From Cardinalis cardinalis (taxonomy: Eukaryota > Chordata > Aves > Passeriformes > Cardinalidae), in assembly GCA_014549065.1 (NCBI GenBank), contig JACDOX010000003.1:15875877-15939876 (forward strand): a stretch of DNA of 64,000 bases. Reading direction: 5' to 3'. A program made the translations under genes and the position numbers. Positions 26,001-38,700 of this stretch are shown one piece after another (position 1 is the stretch's first letter; every line of letters starts with the position of its first letter). Below the pieces are notes generated by a model. That model was not told where the DNA came from and ran no database searches. It saw only the letters and a program-made list of their open reading frames with translations.

Positions 26001-28691
26001 TCTTATGCCCAAAGCAGCACAGGTGTGTGCATCTCCCATCACCATCACACTATAGAGCAATCCTTTAAAAATAACCATGATCATTTCCTACAGAATATGG
26101 AAAANATGTTGTTCTTCAAGATAAAGGTTCTAAAAGTTTAAGAATTAACAGTGACATTTTCACAGACTGGGGGAAAATTTTCTNACTTCACATAAAAATT
26201 TTGAATTCAGTCTTCATTTTCTCCCTCAGAAATTTATAGAAAAAGGCTTTCATTTTGCCAAACAAAAGAAATACAAATTAAAACTGAATATGCTTTCCCT
26301 GATTTTACATTTTCGTTTCTTCCATAATTTGTATGGTGAACAAAAATATTAAAAAACAATCAGGATAGAATTTTTAAGCACAAAAGGAGAGGAAACAGAT
26401 CACAAGACATAACACATGGAATATGAGAGGTTTGGGGCACNAAGCCATTTTTAAAAGCCAGGTTTAACTGGCTATAATATTGTTCTCAGGCAATTGGTCT
26501 AAAATCTAATGTTAGAAATGTTGAGTTTGTAGACTTTTCAGCAAAAATTATGATGAGCAAAGGACTGAAAACGTTACTGTGAATCACTGAGGCTGCCTCT
26601 TAAGGAATCACATACAAAATAAAAATTTCTTCTTTCTTCAAGTCACACACCAGTGTTGTGTACAATTAATCTAAAACCCAGTCACCTGCTCTTTTTGCAG
26701 NAAGAAAGATACAGATATAGAGAAAATATAGGTCTAGGAACAGAATTTTATTTGATTCTAGAAAGCATCATGCATCAATTTTTTTTCTTAATGATCCTTG
26801 CCCAGCTTTGAGATGAAAGAATAGCATTTACAAAGTAAAAGGATGCAAAAGTAAGGTTAGCACCATAGGAGGAATACTCTTCTCTTTACAACTCCATTTG
26901 ACAGANAGTGATAAAAGAAAACAGAAGAAAGGGACAAAAAAAAAAAAAGCTATTTAGTTAGGTGACCTTGCATTTTTATTTTCAACATCCAAGATACTTA
27001 TATCTAAACATCAAGATACCATGGCTCTCTGAGCAATAGCTAATAATTCATGTTCAGCAAAACCTGCTCTGTACATTGAGAAGTATTCAAGAGTCAAAAG
27101 ATAATTGTCACAAAGTACCAGCTGATGTGCAAGGTAGAAATTGTAGGAGTCCAGAAAAAGAAAGGAAACGAGAGAAACCAAAGTGAGGAGTTTGTCCCTC
27201 TTCCAGTCTTTTGCAGGTATGGCTATTATGACTTGCTGCAAAGGTCAAAAAAATAGAAGGGATGTGNACTGGAGCTGGCTGGGATGGGACAAATATCCTA
27301 ATACTATCCTGTAATACCCTCNTTTCATGGGTCAAATATCCAGATGTTCTTAATCCACACTCTCCCATTTCTTACCTGCAAGCAACTACAGAATTACATC
27401 AGATTTCAAATGTTTGTTTTCCTTTTTTTTTAAATCTTTATAATTTTCTTCATGTGGTTGTTACTGTAAGGTTTCCAAGAGAGTGAACAGTTTTACCAAA
27501 TCTCCAATCTTCCCCAAGCAGAAATTCTAAGCAGGATTTAGGAGTTTTAAATGCCACACTGTCATCATTATGTGCTATCTTCTTAAGGCAATGGAATAAT
27601 TCCTTTCAAGTACCATAATTTTGCATCACAAATCAATTCTAAAATCTCCTTTGCAAGCATCTATAATTGCAATACATATAAAATTATTTANATTTTATTA
27701 AACTATTAACCTGATTCATTTACTAGAAGAAGGGTTTGAACTACAACTATGAGGAAGAGGCAGCTTTTTGTCAGTTTGGGAAATACATCTTTTGATTATT
27801 CCCACCTTTCAAGGTCACACATATGGACTTTTAACAGCAACATTGAAGCATCCTGTTAAAACAACTGCTTTGTATGCAAATCATAGGAAAACCATTTAAT
27901 CCCAAACCAGAGGGTGGTGTAACCCAAACCAGTTGTATTTTTCAGACTAATAACCATTAGCAATTGAANACCTACTGCAGTAAACATGGTTTTAACCTTG
28001 AACTACCCAAAGGANCCTTCATCACATCACCACCATGAGTGCTACATCACATCCCCACCGGGAGAGGAAGGAGACTCTGAACTTTTCTTTCTCTTTCTTT
28101 TATTTATGCTTGGACTTCCAGCACTGCACATCAGATAGCCAGGGTCTTAATCTGTCCTGTATCAGACTGCAAAAATACAAGGCGCTTNCTCCACAAACCA
28201 CAGAGTCACATCCCACAAACCCTTCACGTGAGCAGTTCCTTCCCTCTGGAAAAGCATCTCTCCTCTCAAGGATTTCAGCTAATGCTTCTGGCTTATAAAA
28301 GATTAAGTGCAATCAGTTACACTGAAGGTTTATAATGCGGCCCTTGATTGTATTTTCTGTGCACACATTTACATCAGGCACACGAGTTATATAAAATAGT
28401 TTGGAGTACAAAAATATGGTTATAACATAGGAGTACCAAACAGCACAGAATTAGAACAGTTTTATTACCATAATACCAATTTATATACAGACCCCCAAAT
28501 TAAGGATTTTTTTTTCTGTTTTNAATTCTAAGTATTCTTCCCAAATTGACAACTGTAGTGTACACTCTATAAACTGCAAATTAACAACACGGATCTATTT
28601 TAACCCCTACATTGTCTATGCAGTCTGCACCAATCTGCTCTCTTCCACACAAAAGTGTATTATAAATAATCTCACAAAATGTCACGTATGT
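23093..28691. other. AT-rich intergenic sequence downstream of MYO1B
   Basis: No coding exon is recognised. In the expected vertebrate order the next gene beyond the 3' end of MYO1B is NABP1, but none of its exons was found here. The stretch from about 26.1 kb on is very AT-rich and contains several alternative AATAAA words on the minus strand (for example 28461-28466 and one near 26975), so longer MYO1B 3' ends are possible. Confidence 0.45.
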
Positions 28692-28697
28692 TTTATT
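28692..28697 (-). promoter_or_regulatory. Probable MYO1B poly(A) signal AATAAA
   Basis: This is the first canonical AATAAA on the minus strand after the MYO1B stop codon, about 900 nt downstream of it. A TGTA word (CFIm-type site) lies just upstream. GT-rich sequence (TTTTGTGAG, then TTTTGTGTGG) lies about 15-50 nt downstream. This is a plausible complete cleavage site. Further signals lower down could be alternative ends. Confidence 0.5.
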
Positions 28698-29599
28698 GCA
28701 CATTGTACATGCTAATATTTAAAAGAAAGGCTCAAACCTTTCACTTGATAACTAACTGTTTAAATAACTAGCATTTACTTGTCTTATGAATACTATTGCG
28801 CTTTTCAGGCTCTAATCTTAACTCATAATTTAAAAGAAGAATAGCAGAACAGAAAATATGCCTTGAACTTTATAGCTTTTGTGAAACAAAGAAAAAAGCT
28901 TCTTTAATTCTGCTGATCTCTACTTTATAAAGTCATTAAAAACATCTGACCTAATTAAAAATGCTGTTTCGAAATTTCTGCATGTTTTACTATAAAATTA
29001 TGCATGTAGCTGCTTGTGCAATCATCTATTCCTTCTATTCTGCAGAATTAGATGTCTCTGTGCTGCACTGACCGGAAGGTTGAGTTACACAGGTCCTGGT
29101 GTGAGCTACAGGAGTTGCTTTATCAGCCTCTGCTCTGCTGGTGTGCACAGGAGCAGGACANGAGGAGCCTGACAGACACCTGGACAGCTTGGGATAAAAG
29201 GACACNGGGCTCAAATGGCCACCCAGCATCAAGGCCATGTATAATTCCTGTTAAGCACATCTCTAGACTACGGAATACGAGTAAGTTACCATTAATATGA
29301 GGGTTTATGATATGCTGCACTAAAATATGGCTGCTAAACAAAGAGAATGATTGGTTGTATGACAGATATGTGCCAGCTGGTAAAAATGCCTCACTGGATA
29401 AAAATCTGCGTTTTGAGGGTTAAAACTCTGGCATGAACAAAAAGATTTCAAAGTCGATCGATCAAATGTTTTGCCNAGGGTTTCTAAAGCTATTAGCCAT
29501 CAACAGCTCCAGAAAAGGATAAAAATAGCAAAACCAAACCACTAAAATTGCACTATTACAAAGAAACAAGTCCATGAAAGGGAGAGTCACCAGCTGCAG
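28692..29599 (-). other. MYO1B 3' untranslated region (inferred extent)
   Basis: This follows directly from the MYO1B stop codon. It is AU-rich, has no long open frame on the minus strand and no recognisable repeat. The lower limit rests only on the first AATAAA, so the true UTR may run longer. Confidence 0.5.
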
Positions 29600-29723
29600 T
29601 TAAGGGACAGCCACTTCGAGAAGCCGATTGTTTTTTCGCTTGCAAGTTGGGATGTTGCCATTTTTCTGGCTGCCTTGTATGAACTTCACACACACTTTGT
29701 CTTGTTTGAACTGGACCAGGAAC
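29600..29723 (-). CDS. MYO1B last coding exon (C-terminus)
   Basis: The acceptor CTCTTAG precedes the exon, whose first base completes a split Glu codon. It encodes 40 residues, FLVQFKQDKVCVKF to LLEVAVP, then TAA at 29602-29600. This is the last part of the TH1 tail, with a basic patch (CKRKNNR) typical of MYO1B. Reading is open and the length equals that of mammals. Confidence 0.95.
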
Positions 29724-32700
29724 CTAAGAGAGAGAATGGTAAAAACTTTNGTTAAGTGTGGGGAGAAAAAAAAAGACACATGAGGAGCAGAAGCCTTTTC
29801 CTGTTGGTTCTAAGCATCACTCCAAAAGATGTCATTTTCAGCTCCGTCTTCATAATAAACAGTTGGGGGAAGAGATAAAAAAGCCATAGGTCATGGTATG
29901 GCTAGAATCTCCTTCAGGTTGTATCTCTTAATGATTGGGTTTTGCCTATAACTGTGGAGATTTTACAAGTTAGTTTGCTATTCCTTTAGAAAAAAAGCAG
30001 TTTGAAACTGAATTTCTCATGTACCAGAAATGCAGAAAGACAATTTCCAACTACTTCACTGTTGGCCAAAGGGACTTCTCTGTTTTCAAGGAAGCTCAAC
30101 ACTTCTGCAGCAACATTGGGAGTTCTTTTCTTCTTGATTTATGCTTAATTTATTACATCTGGTATTTCAGCAGCTCTCATATTGACATATTAGACAATCC
30201 TTAGTCAGCCTTTACAGCCCCCTGCTTGGCAACTGGGAAAATTCACTTCCTGCCTAGCAATCTCCAAATTTAGACATTTTCTACAGTTCAGGGTGAATTA
30301 ATCTGGATTTGACTCTTCACTTTTTACTGGAAGGGAAATTTCACTGAATGTGGAGAACTGCTTNAAAAAAAAAAAACCACCACCACAAAAAACCAACATG
30401 CTGCGGTGGAGCCTCAAACCTCTCACGGATCTGGATGGTGAGATTAAAAGCAGTAAGCAAGGCAGTGCTGCCTCTTGGCTCATATACAGTGCTTGCTGAC
30501 CTAAAAAGTCCTTTGTAATACAGCCGATTTTCCCTTTTAGCATCCTTAAAAAGTCCTCCAGCAGAGGCCAAAAACTTCAAAGAATTTGCTCTGCAGCCGG
30601 AAACCACAAATCAAGCTGACGGCAGAGCTCAGGGGAGGAAGTGGCCTCTGCTGAGCCGAGCTGCCCTTGGGTCCTGCTTTCCTGCTGCACAGCCCAAGTA
30701 CTCAGAGCTTGCTCAGCACTGCATTTCTGGGGTGTAGCATTAAGAGCTGCACCCCAAAAATGTATGCAGCTCCTACAGCCATTGTCTCATCACCAAGGCT
30801 GCATTTTCCTACAGCCACTGTTCCGCTGTTATGCCTGTGAATGGTGTGTCTCCTCCTAAACAGCCCTGCATCAACAGCACTCTTCCATCAACTCTCTTCC
30901 CAAAAAGCAGGGTAGGAAAAATAAGGCCACATTTTCTCCTCAATCCCTAGTTGTGCTTGTGTCTAAACTCTAGCAGGGAAGACTCCTGCTTCACCCCCAG
31001 CACAGATGGGACTGCGAACAGCTTAAAATTATTTAGTCTGGATAAACTCAATAGCAGTACACACATGAATGTTTTNAATCTGCAAGAGAAGAAACATAAA
31101 CCACATCCCAAAAAGCAAGACTCCCTGAAAGCAGGCTGTTTTCCAGATCTAAGGCAAGCAGGCTGTCCAGACTAGTGTAATGCATGCTTAAACTTAGCTT
31201 TAGTGGTTTATGCCTTTGTAGCTCCCCTTAAACTAGAAACTTACTNGGGATAGCCACACTCTTTTAGAGACTAAAAAGCACATACTCTTGAGGAAATTAA
31301 ATGACATCTGGTAACAGAACAAAGGAAAATGGCAGATTTTATTTTCAAGGAAAAAGCAAAATTAGCCTTTTAATAAATCCTCAAATCTGAACAGATACAA
31401 ACTGTATCCACTATCATGACTCTAAAACACACACAGTATGGTGCAGCCAGAAAAAATGGTTCAGTTTTTGCCTACAGGAAATTTACTTCACCATTGTTAA
31501 AGGGCTCCAANTTTTCTTCTTTATTCAAGGTGAATAAATCTACCTAATCAACATTACTGAAAAGAGGGGCCACTTCACAGAACAAAAGTGGCACANGGCA
31601 ATGGTGGACTAAGTGGAAGACTTCCTCAGCCAACCTCAGGAGTTCACACACAAACACCTTTATTCCATGGCTAAAAACACCACAAGGGGGGTCCTTGTTT
31701 AAGGCCAAAATATGAAACTGTACCAATCAGAAATAAATATTATTTTGAGATGCAGACTTTTCATCAAACAAAGCTTTTTTACAACCAAAAACCCCCAACA
31801 ATAGGTTGTTACAGCTTCAAAACAGAGAGCTTCATATACCTACATTGGACTGGGGACAGGCTTTGTATTCTTTTTGGGTTGTTTTCAGAAGAACTTGGCA
31901 CCTAGTGTCCACTCTAATCTATAAATATCTCACAGTAATCTGTGAACTTTTCAGTCACATGCAAAATTGTTCTCTTAAATGTAGTAACTCTTGATTATTT
32001 CTACAGGAGCAATTGTGCTTCACAGCCCTATTTGAAACTGCTTTAACAAAAGCCCATTTTCTGTAATGACTTTCAGGGACGTAAAAGCCAAAATGAATAC
32101 TATAAAAGAGTACACACTGAAAACTGGATCCTTCTTTACAAGTATTCTGTCAAGAGAAAAGAAGTATTAGCTACACAACAGTGTTTTGTTATTCTGACAC
32201 CAGATACTTGACTTTTTAGCATGCTGCACTGAAGCAAATGTACTCTTAAGCAAACAAGAAACATACTCATCAGATATCTCAATGTTGAGCTTCTGTTTGG
32301 TTTGGCTGAGGGTAGTGCGGTAAAGTTTAGTGGCCATTTCAATAAGGTGATCGCTGCTGAGCAGGAAATCTCCTTTACTGGCAGCTTCTGAACCCTGAAA
32401 CAGGAAGGAAAACAGTTAGGAGTATCAAAACCTTGAGTATGGTTAAATGGCAGCCAGGCAGGAGGGTTTACAAGGAGTGTTCTCTTCCCAGTTTAAGGAA
32501 ACGACAATCTTTTGTCTTGCAAATTAAATAGGGATCGCAGTGCAGTGTATAGGATCAAAACACCATTTGCATCCAAATAATCTACAAATCAAGTGAGAAA
32601 GGTGAAAAGAAATTCCCTTCTGGCCCTAAAGGAGGGTCATCATTTTCCTACAAAACTGGAGTGTTTCTGTATCCCTTGNCTGGATACACCACAGCAAGCT

Positions 32701-35700
32701 TCCAATACTTGTGGAAAGGAACAAAAGCAAATTACCAACACCAGGATTAGGATGACGGCAGTGAGTATGAAAAGACACTGTATATAACAGTCTTCAAATT
32801 CGTTTAGGTTAGAATACAGATGCCAGCTTAATGATTTTAGCAGAGCGATGGTTACAGTGCAGTGAGGCAAATATAGCACTGAGCTAAGTTCTTTAGAACT
32901 GAGTAACAAATTAACTGTGTCTCAACCGCGACTTCTTGGCACCCCATAAAGAAGAGAGAAATATTCTACCAGTATTTGTAAGGAAAGCACTGGCACAAGG
33001 CACCTNAACCATATTACAAGTGGAAAACTGTCGCTGTAGGACATGAAAGAACACAAACGCACACCGCTGTTCTTAAGGTGAAGAAAAAAGGGAAGTTTAA
33101 TTTCTGACTCCAGTATTTATAGTTTTACAAAGGTGACAGTGGATTGGAGGGTGACAGTGACACCTCTCCAATGACACTGGACAAACTAACAGTCTATCAA
33201 CTCTTTCTTCCTCCATAAAGGAAGACAAAACAATGAGTTGTTTACAGAAAGTGTGCAAGAAAGTTCTCTACAAGAATGTCNACATCAGAAGGCTTAGAAA
33301 GTCTCAAAAAACTAGAGTAACAGAAAACTCTGATCCTGAAGAGATTGCAGTGAAACACGAAGTCTGATTTTCACAGTCAAATGATCACTCATAATGTAAT
33401 AAACTGTTCTAATTTGGCTTCAGTAGCTTTAAATCGAAGTTTTTTCAGCTATGGCAAAGTTCAATAAATTTCTAAGCCTACAAGCTAAATGCCTATGGTT
33501 TAATGCTACAAGATAATTAACAAACAGGTTTCACATCACTGCACATAAAACATTATTTTGTGATAGAGTGGTAACCAACCTCCTTGAGGTGCACTGCAAA
33601 GAATCCATCATTTTGGGAGCTCATGGACACTTTGGTAACATCTCCCAGTGGAACCTCTGACTTGATAGTCCCAGATTTTTGATCGGCGAGAAGAACGTTA
33701 TTTTTGGTTAATAAGAAAATCCTGGATGCAGCCTGTGAAAATGCAAAAANGCAGATCATTGTCCATGTGAGGAGAGAGAGCTTGTTTCCATCGAGTACCT
33801 ACTAAGACTCCAAGGAGTTCACAGAGTTAAAAAGTTTGGCCCGCATTAGCAAATGTGAACATTTGATGTNCCGTAAAAGCTGCAGATCAGTTAAAATCAG
33901 GTCAGATTTATTTATGTGTCTAATTATAGACTGAGAAGCTTAGCTCATTTTGGCACATATGCTTAGGTATAAACAGTTCCTTTAATTACTGGCTTACAGC
34001 TGTAAAATTCAGAAAGTCAAACTCTGAAACTATGCAAATCAGGATAACCTCATTTCTCATGCTCTTTANATCTCCAGGAAAATCATCACACACTAAGTCT
34101 CTATCTTGAGCATTATTCACCAAAACTATGATGCAGAGCAACACAAATCACGTAAGTACTTTTCAGAATTATGTTCTCCTCCCTTTATCTCTTGGAATTA
34201 CCCTTTAGGAGGATAAGCATTCATATTTTCACAAGACAAGTATTTTTAAAGCATGAAATGTGTGTTTTTAAATTTATCTTAGAAAACAGTAAGAAAGAGA
34301 AATGAGAACTTAATCCACATACACATTTTTCTCCTGTAAACTTTTAAAGAATAAAATCTTTATTAAAATTAAGAAGTAGCTGCCTTAAGCACATAGAACC
34401 ATAGTTCATTAATTTTTTTTAAAATCTTGAGAGCTGTAGCCTATGAAAANACAGGAAAGATTTTGTCTTCATTTAATTAGTTTCTTCTAAACCAGAAAAT
34501 TAACTTGGCATCAACAATGGGCAACCTAATTTCACTCCTAGAAATGCATAAATGACATGTACATCTGAGAAGTTGAGATCTACTACTTCTAATACTTAGG
34601 CAGATACGGTGAAAGCAATTAAGTTTACTAAGGCAGAATAATACTTCCTGTTTTAATAAGTGTAATTTAAATGCAAAATGTGTTCTNTGTTGGCAGAATA
34701 AAGAGGTACCCACCATATTTAACAACTTTATTCAAATGATACAAGAAACTTGCCTCTTCCTTCCAAAGAGCTTTGGAAGGCAGGTAAAGCTAGCAGAGTA
34801 TGCCACTCATAATTTTAAAAGATTATAAAATGTGATAATCAGAGCTTGACTGACAGCATGGACTTTGAAAATTTAAGTTTTNTAAATACTGGAGTAAGAT
34901 ATTCTCCAAATGTTTATTTTCTTTAATTGGCAAATAGAAGATCTTAGCTGAGTACAGAAACTACATTTAGTTGTGACACAATATAGTCTGTTACCAGCTG
35001 ATGAGATACCTTTTTTGTTTGGAAAAGTCACTGGAAACCACAAAACAAGATTTTAGTAATCTTTATGTAAATTTAAAAGAGGCATTTAAAATCACCAAGT
35101 TACATAAAACCAACATTTCCAGTCTTGCCTTTAAAAATACACATTATTTNAAAAATCCTCAGACTATTATGAGCTTGAATTTCAATGTATTTATAACAAA
35201 AATTATCCACCCTTCTGGATAAATCAAATCCATGTGATTACCTTCCCATTGGCTCTATTGATCTTATTGACAACTTCTGCAATAATGATCTTTTCATCCA
35301 CGGCATCTTTGAGCTTTTTGTACTTGGGGTTCTCGCTGATCTCCAGGTAAGCCCCTTGGAACGGCTGCCCAACACTGCAAAGGAAACAAGAGTTNAACTC
35401 AAACCCCAGGCAAGAAGTAAACCTGACACCAGCACAGGCTTCAGGTGCAGATGCACCAAATATAATTTTCAATGATGGTGAATGAAGAGAAAGTTATCAG
35501 CAAAGATAGAATAGGATGGGGTTTTTCCTTGCTCTGGAAGCATTTTCCAATTAAATGGGCTAAATTGCTTTGGCTATCAGACACGTGAACAGCCTTGCAG
35601 ATGCAGTCAACTGTAATTTGAAATCACCCAGTGACAGTCTGTGAAAGCAGAAAATAAAACCCCAGCAGGACTGACACACTATTGATGCTGACAGGCAGGA

Positions 35701-38700
35701 CTTCAGTGACAGACATGAACTTGCCTTCAAGATCTGCTGTTGTTTGTGAAACATGCAGCTGGCTCCTTGTCAAGATCCGCTGCACTTGCAAACTCCCCCA
35801 TCTTTACACACCTCAGGGTGTTAAAATAAGGGCTTCCCTACAGACCAAGAACTGATGAATTGTCACTGCTTGCTTTGTTTGCAAATCACTTTAAAAATGG
35901 TGATTTAACTTCACTCAAAGCATTAATGCAAAGCTTTGCCAAGACTGGAGCCCAAGAGAAACTGATGCATTATGTGGAACAGCACTGCTTTTGCATCTCT
36001 GGCACACAGAGAGATGGGAAAGAAGAGGAAGGATACTGGAATTATAGTACCCACAAGTCTCTCTTTCTTCTTAAATAATTATACTACAGACAGAAAATAA
36101 GCCACATCCTATGATCCACTATCATACTAATTAATCAGAAACTTTATACAGTAATTTTCTCTACCCCTAGGCCGATTTAAAAAAAACCCAACAAAACAAC
36201 AGTAGGAGCTAATCAGCTCTGAATACCAGACAAAAAGAGATGGAAATGTTTCTAAATGAATGCAGGGTAGGGAAAGCATCCCAACTTTCCACCACGTTGG
36301 AGCTTTGGGGTTTTTNGGTTTTTATTAATTAGCAGTATGAAACCATAGACAGCAAACAGTAGATTCCATGTGGACTTCATCCCTGACCAAATGATGACAA
36401 GTCACAGCTAAAACTGAAATGAATCAACAGTTCATAAAAAATTATATATACATATATATATATATATATAAATTTTTTTCAAAAAATATATATGTGTGTG
36501 CTTGTATATTTTGCTGTAGGTTATTTCATTGTTCAGCCTTGGTGTAAAAAGTACCAAACCAGGGGCATAAATAGAATTCCTTCCTTTCCAAGGAGCTCTA
36601 TGCTGAGCAGATGCATACTGACTAAAACCTAAAAAACCTGCTTGCTCATAGGAAAGTCCAAAGGCACCATCTTTCTCTTTTCCCAGCAGCATAGAAAGAC
36701 ATCCCAAAGCAAATAAGGAATAGACCACAAGCTAGCATATAGAGCCATTAAGTAAGTGATCTACTGAAGGGGAAAAAAGGAGAAATGTACACTGAGCCCA
36801 TTACAGGAAAACAGGAAATGTCTCAATAAAAAATGACACAAAACCAAGGAAACACACAAACAACAAGCAGAGCTTGTCCATGCACGGAACTGTTCCCATA
36901 AACTCTTGCAGATCCCTGTTCCTCCCTCTGCTGAACCTTGCTTCTCATTCTATTTGCTCCTGCTCAGCTCAAACAACAGCTTCGAAGAGAAAACTCTCTC
37001 GAGATGGACAAGATGGTTGTTTTCAAGAAAAAATACAATTTATAAGCCTGTATTCTCTTAAGAAGTATAAGCCAACTTATATAAAGGACATCATATCTCT
37101 CTGTTGTCAGTTTTACTGCATACCAGAAGAAGTGTATTCCTTAAATAAAATTAGATACTGCTGCACTTGCTTGAATAGTGCAGGCTNTGTAGATAGCAAT
37201 GACAAGAATCTGTCAGTTTTAAAGAACTCAATAATCTGAGAATCCAAAATACTTATTTGCAGAGATTTCACATTATTAAAAGAAAAAATATTCTAAAACA
37301 GAAATAGAAATTTCTTTTAAGTATCTTTGCAAAAAATATGCACCNGTGTATCTAACTCTTAAATTACCCAATCTTCACCTTAAGTGTGAACACAGGAGAG
37401 CTCCCCAGGACAGCTCACCTGGGAGGGAGTGACATTGTCACTTAGAAACTTCCAGCTCACTCTACCTTTATTGTTGCAGGAAACAGCCTGAAGGGAATGG
37501 GGGGAAAGGGTCAAAGTTGTTCCCACCTGCAAGTTCCCCAGACTTGTAAGGCATAAGTGGGTCAAGGAGGGTTACAACAACAAACCACCATGGATTTCAG
37601 ACAGAAGTTCTTGCTATNACAGGACTGGTGGCTGTAACAACATCTAAGTTTGCTTCTAACTGAGGTCAATTTTCAGGATGGTAAAGGCAAATGATGGAGG
37701 GATGTTGTCAAGCAAGGAATATGGACTTTCCTGCTTAAGATGAAAAGCGAAATCTTGCTTAAATTCCCAAATCTATGTAAGGATACTGAATTTCTTGTAC
37801 ACTAAAAGCAGCAGAATCAGTCATTACCTGGCTGGGTATAAAGCCTTCTTGTCCTTGAAAAGTTCACTTGCTTCCAGTTTTTCTTCATATATAAGCTTCT
37901 GCTGATCTGTGAACTGATCTCTGTACTTTTTACACTACAAAACAGGATATATTAAACAAACCATAAAATTATCTTTCCCAATCTCACAGCACCACAGACT
38001 AATGTTTGNTCATTGCTCAAGATGCACATTCTTTGTATGCTTCTAAAGTGATTCAGCTCCATCCTACGTGCCACTGATAACAAACAGGGGAGGTGTTTTG
38101 CTCCTCACCCATTCTAGATACTTTTGAATTACACCAGAAACAACATATAAAACATCTCCTGTAAGTATGAACATGAGCCTAATCTATGAGACCATTCATT
38201 GGAAGAGNGTGCTAAAAATGTTCACAAAAATATGAATACAGTTCCACAATTTTGGAAGTTTATGTAGGCAGAGGAAGAAAAAGACACAGCTGACAGGGTG
38301 AGTTTTGCAGGCTCAGAAAGAAAAACTGTTCCTTGACAATTCACAGAAAACACAGCCCACAAGATCAGTAAAACATCCCATCAGCACTTGTACAGATTCT
38401 CGCCGTTCACTCCGTCCAAAGATCCAAAACAAATTTCAGCTAACCACAGCTCATAAGTAAAAAATTCCACCCAGCACTTCCAACGTTGGTCTAAGCCTTG
38501 GCCATGGACACAAGTATTACAAGCTATTAATTAACAGGCTGATGGCAGGAAGCAAACCTCTCTCCCTAGCCCTAGAAATGAGTAGCCAGGATAGTTATAT
38601 CCCTTACAGGCCAAAGGCAATGATCAAAAAACCTACTCCTTCCAAAGAAATAAAATTATTCTGGCTGGAATCNAAGGAAACACATCCTAAAAATAGACCC

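Noticed and set aside
23093..28691. Search for NABP1, the expected next gene after MYO1B
   Set aside because: No frame resembles its OB-fold protein. It must lie to the left of the window or be absent from this interval.
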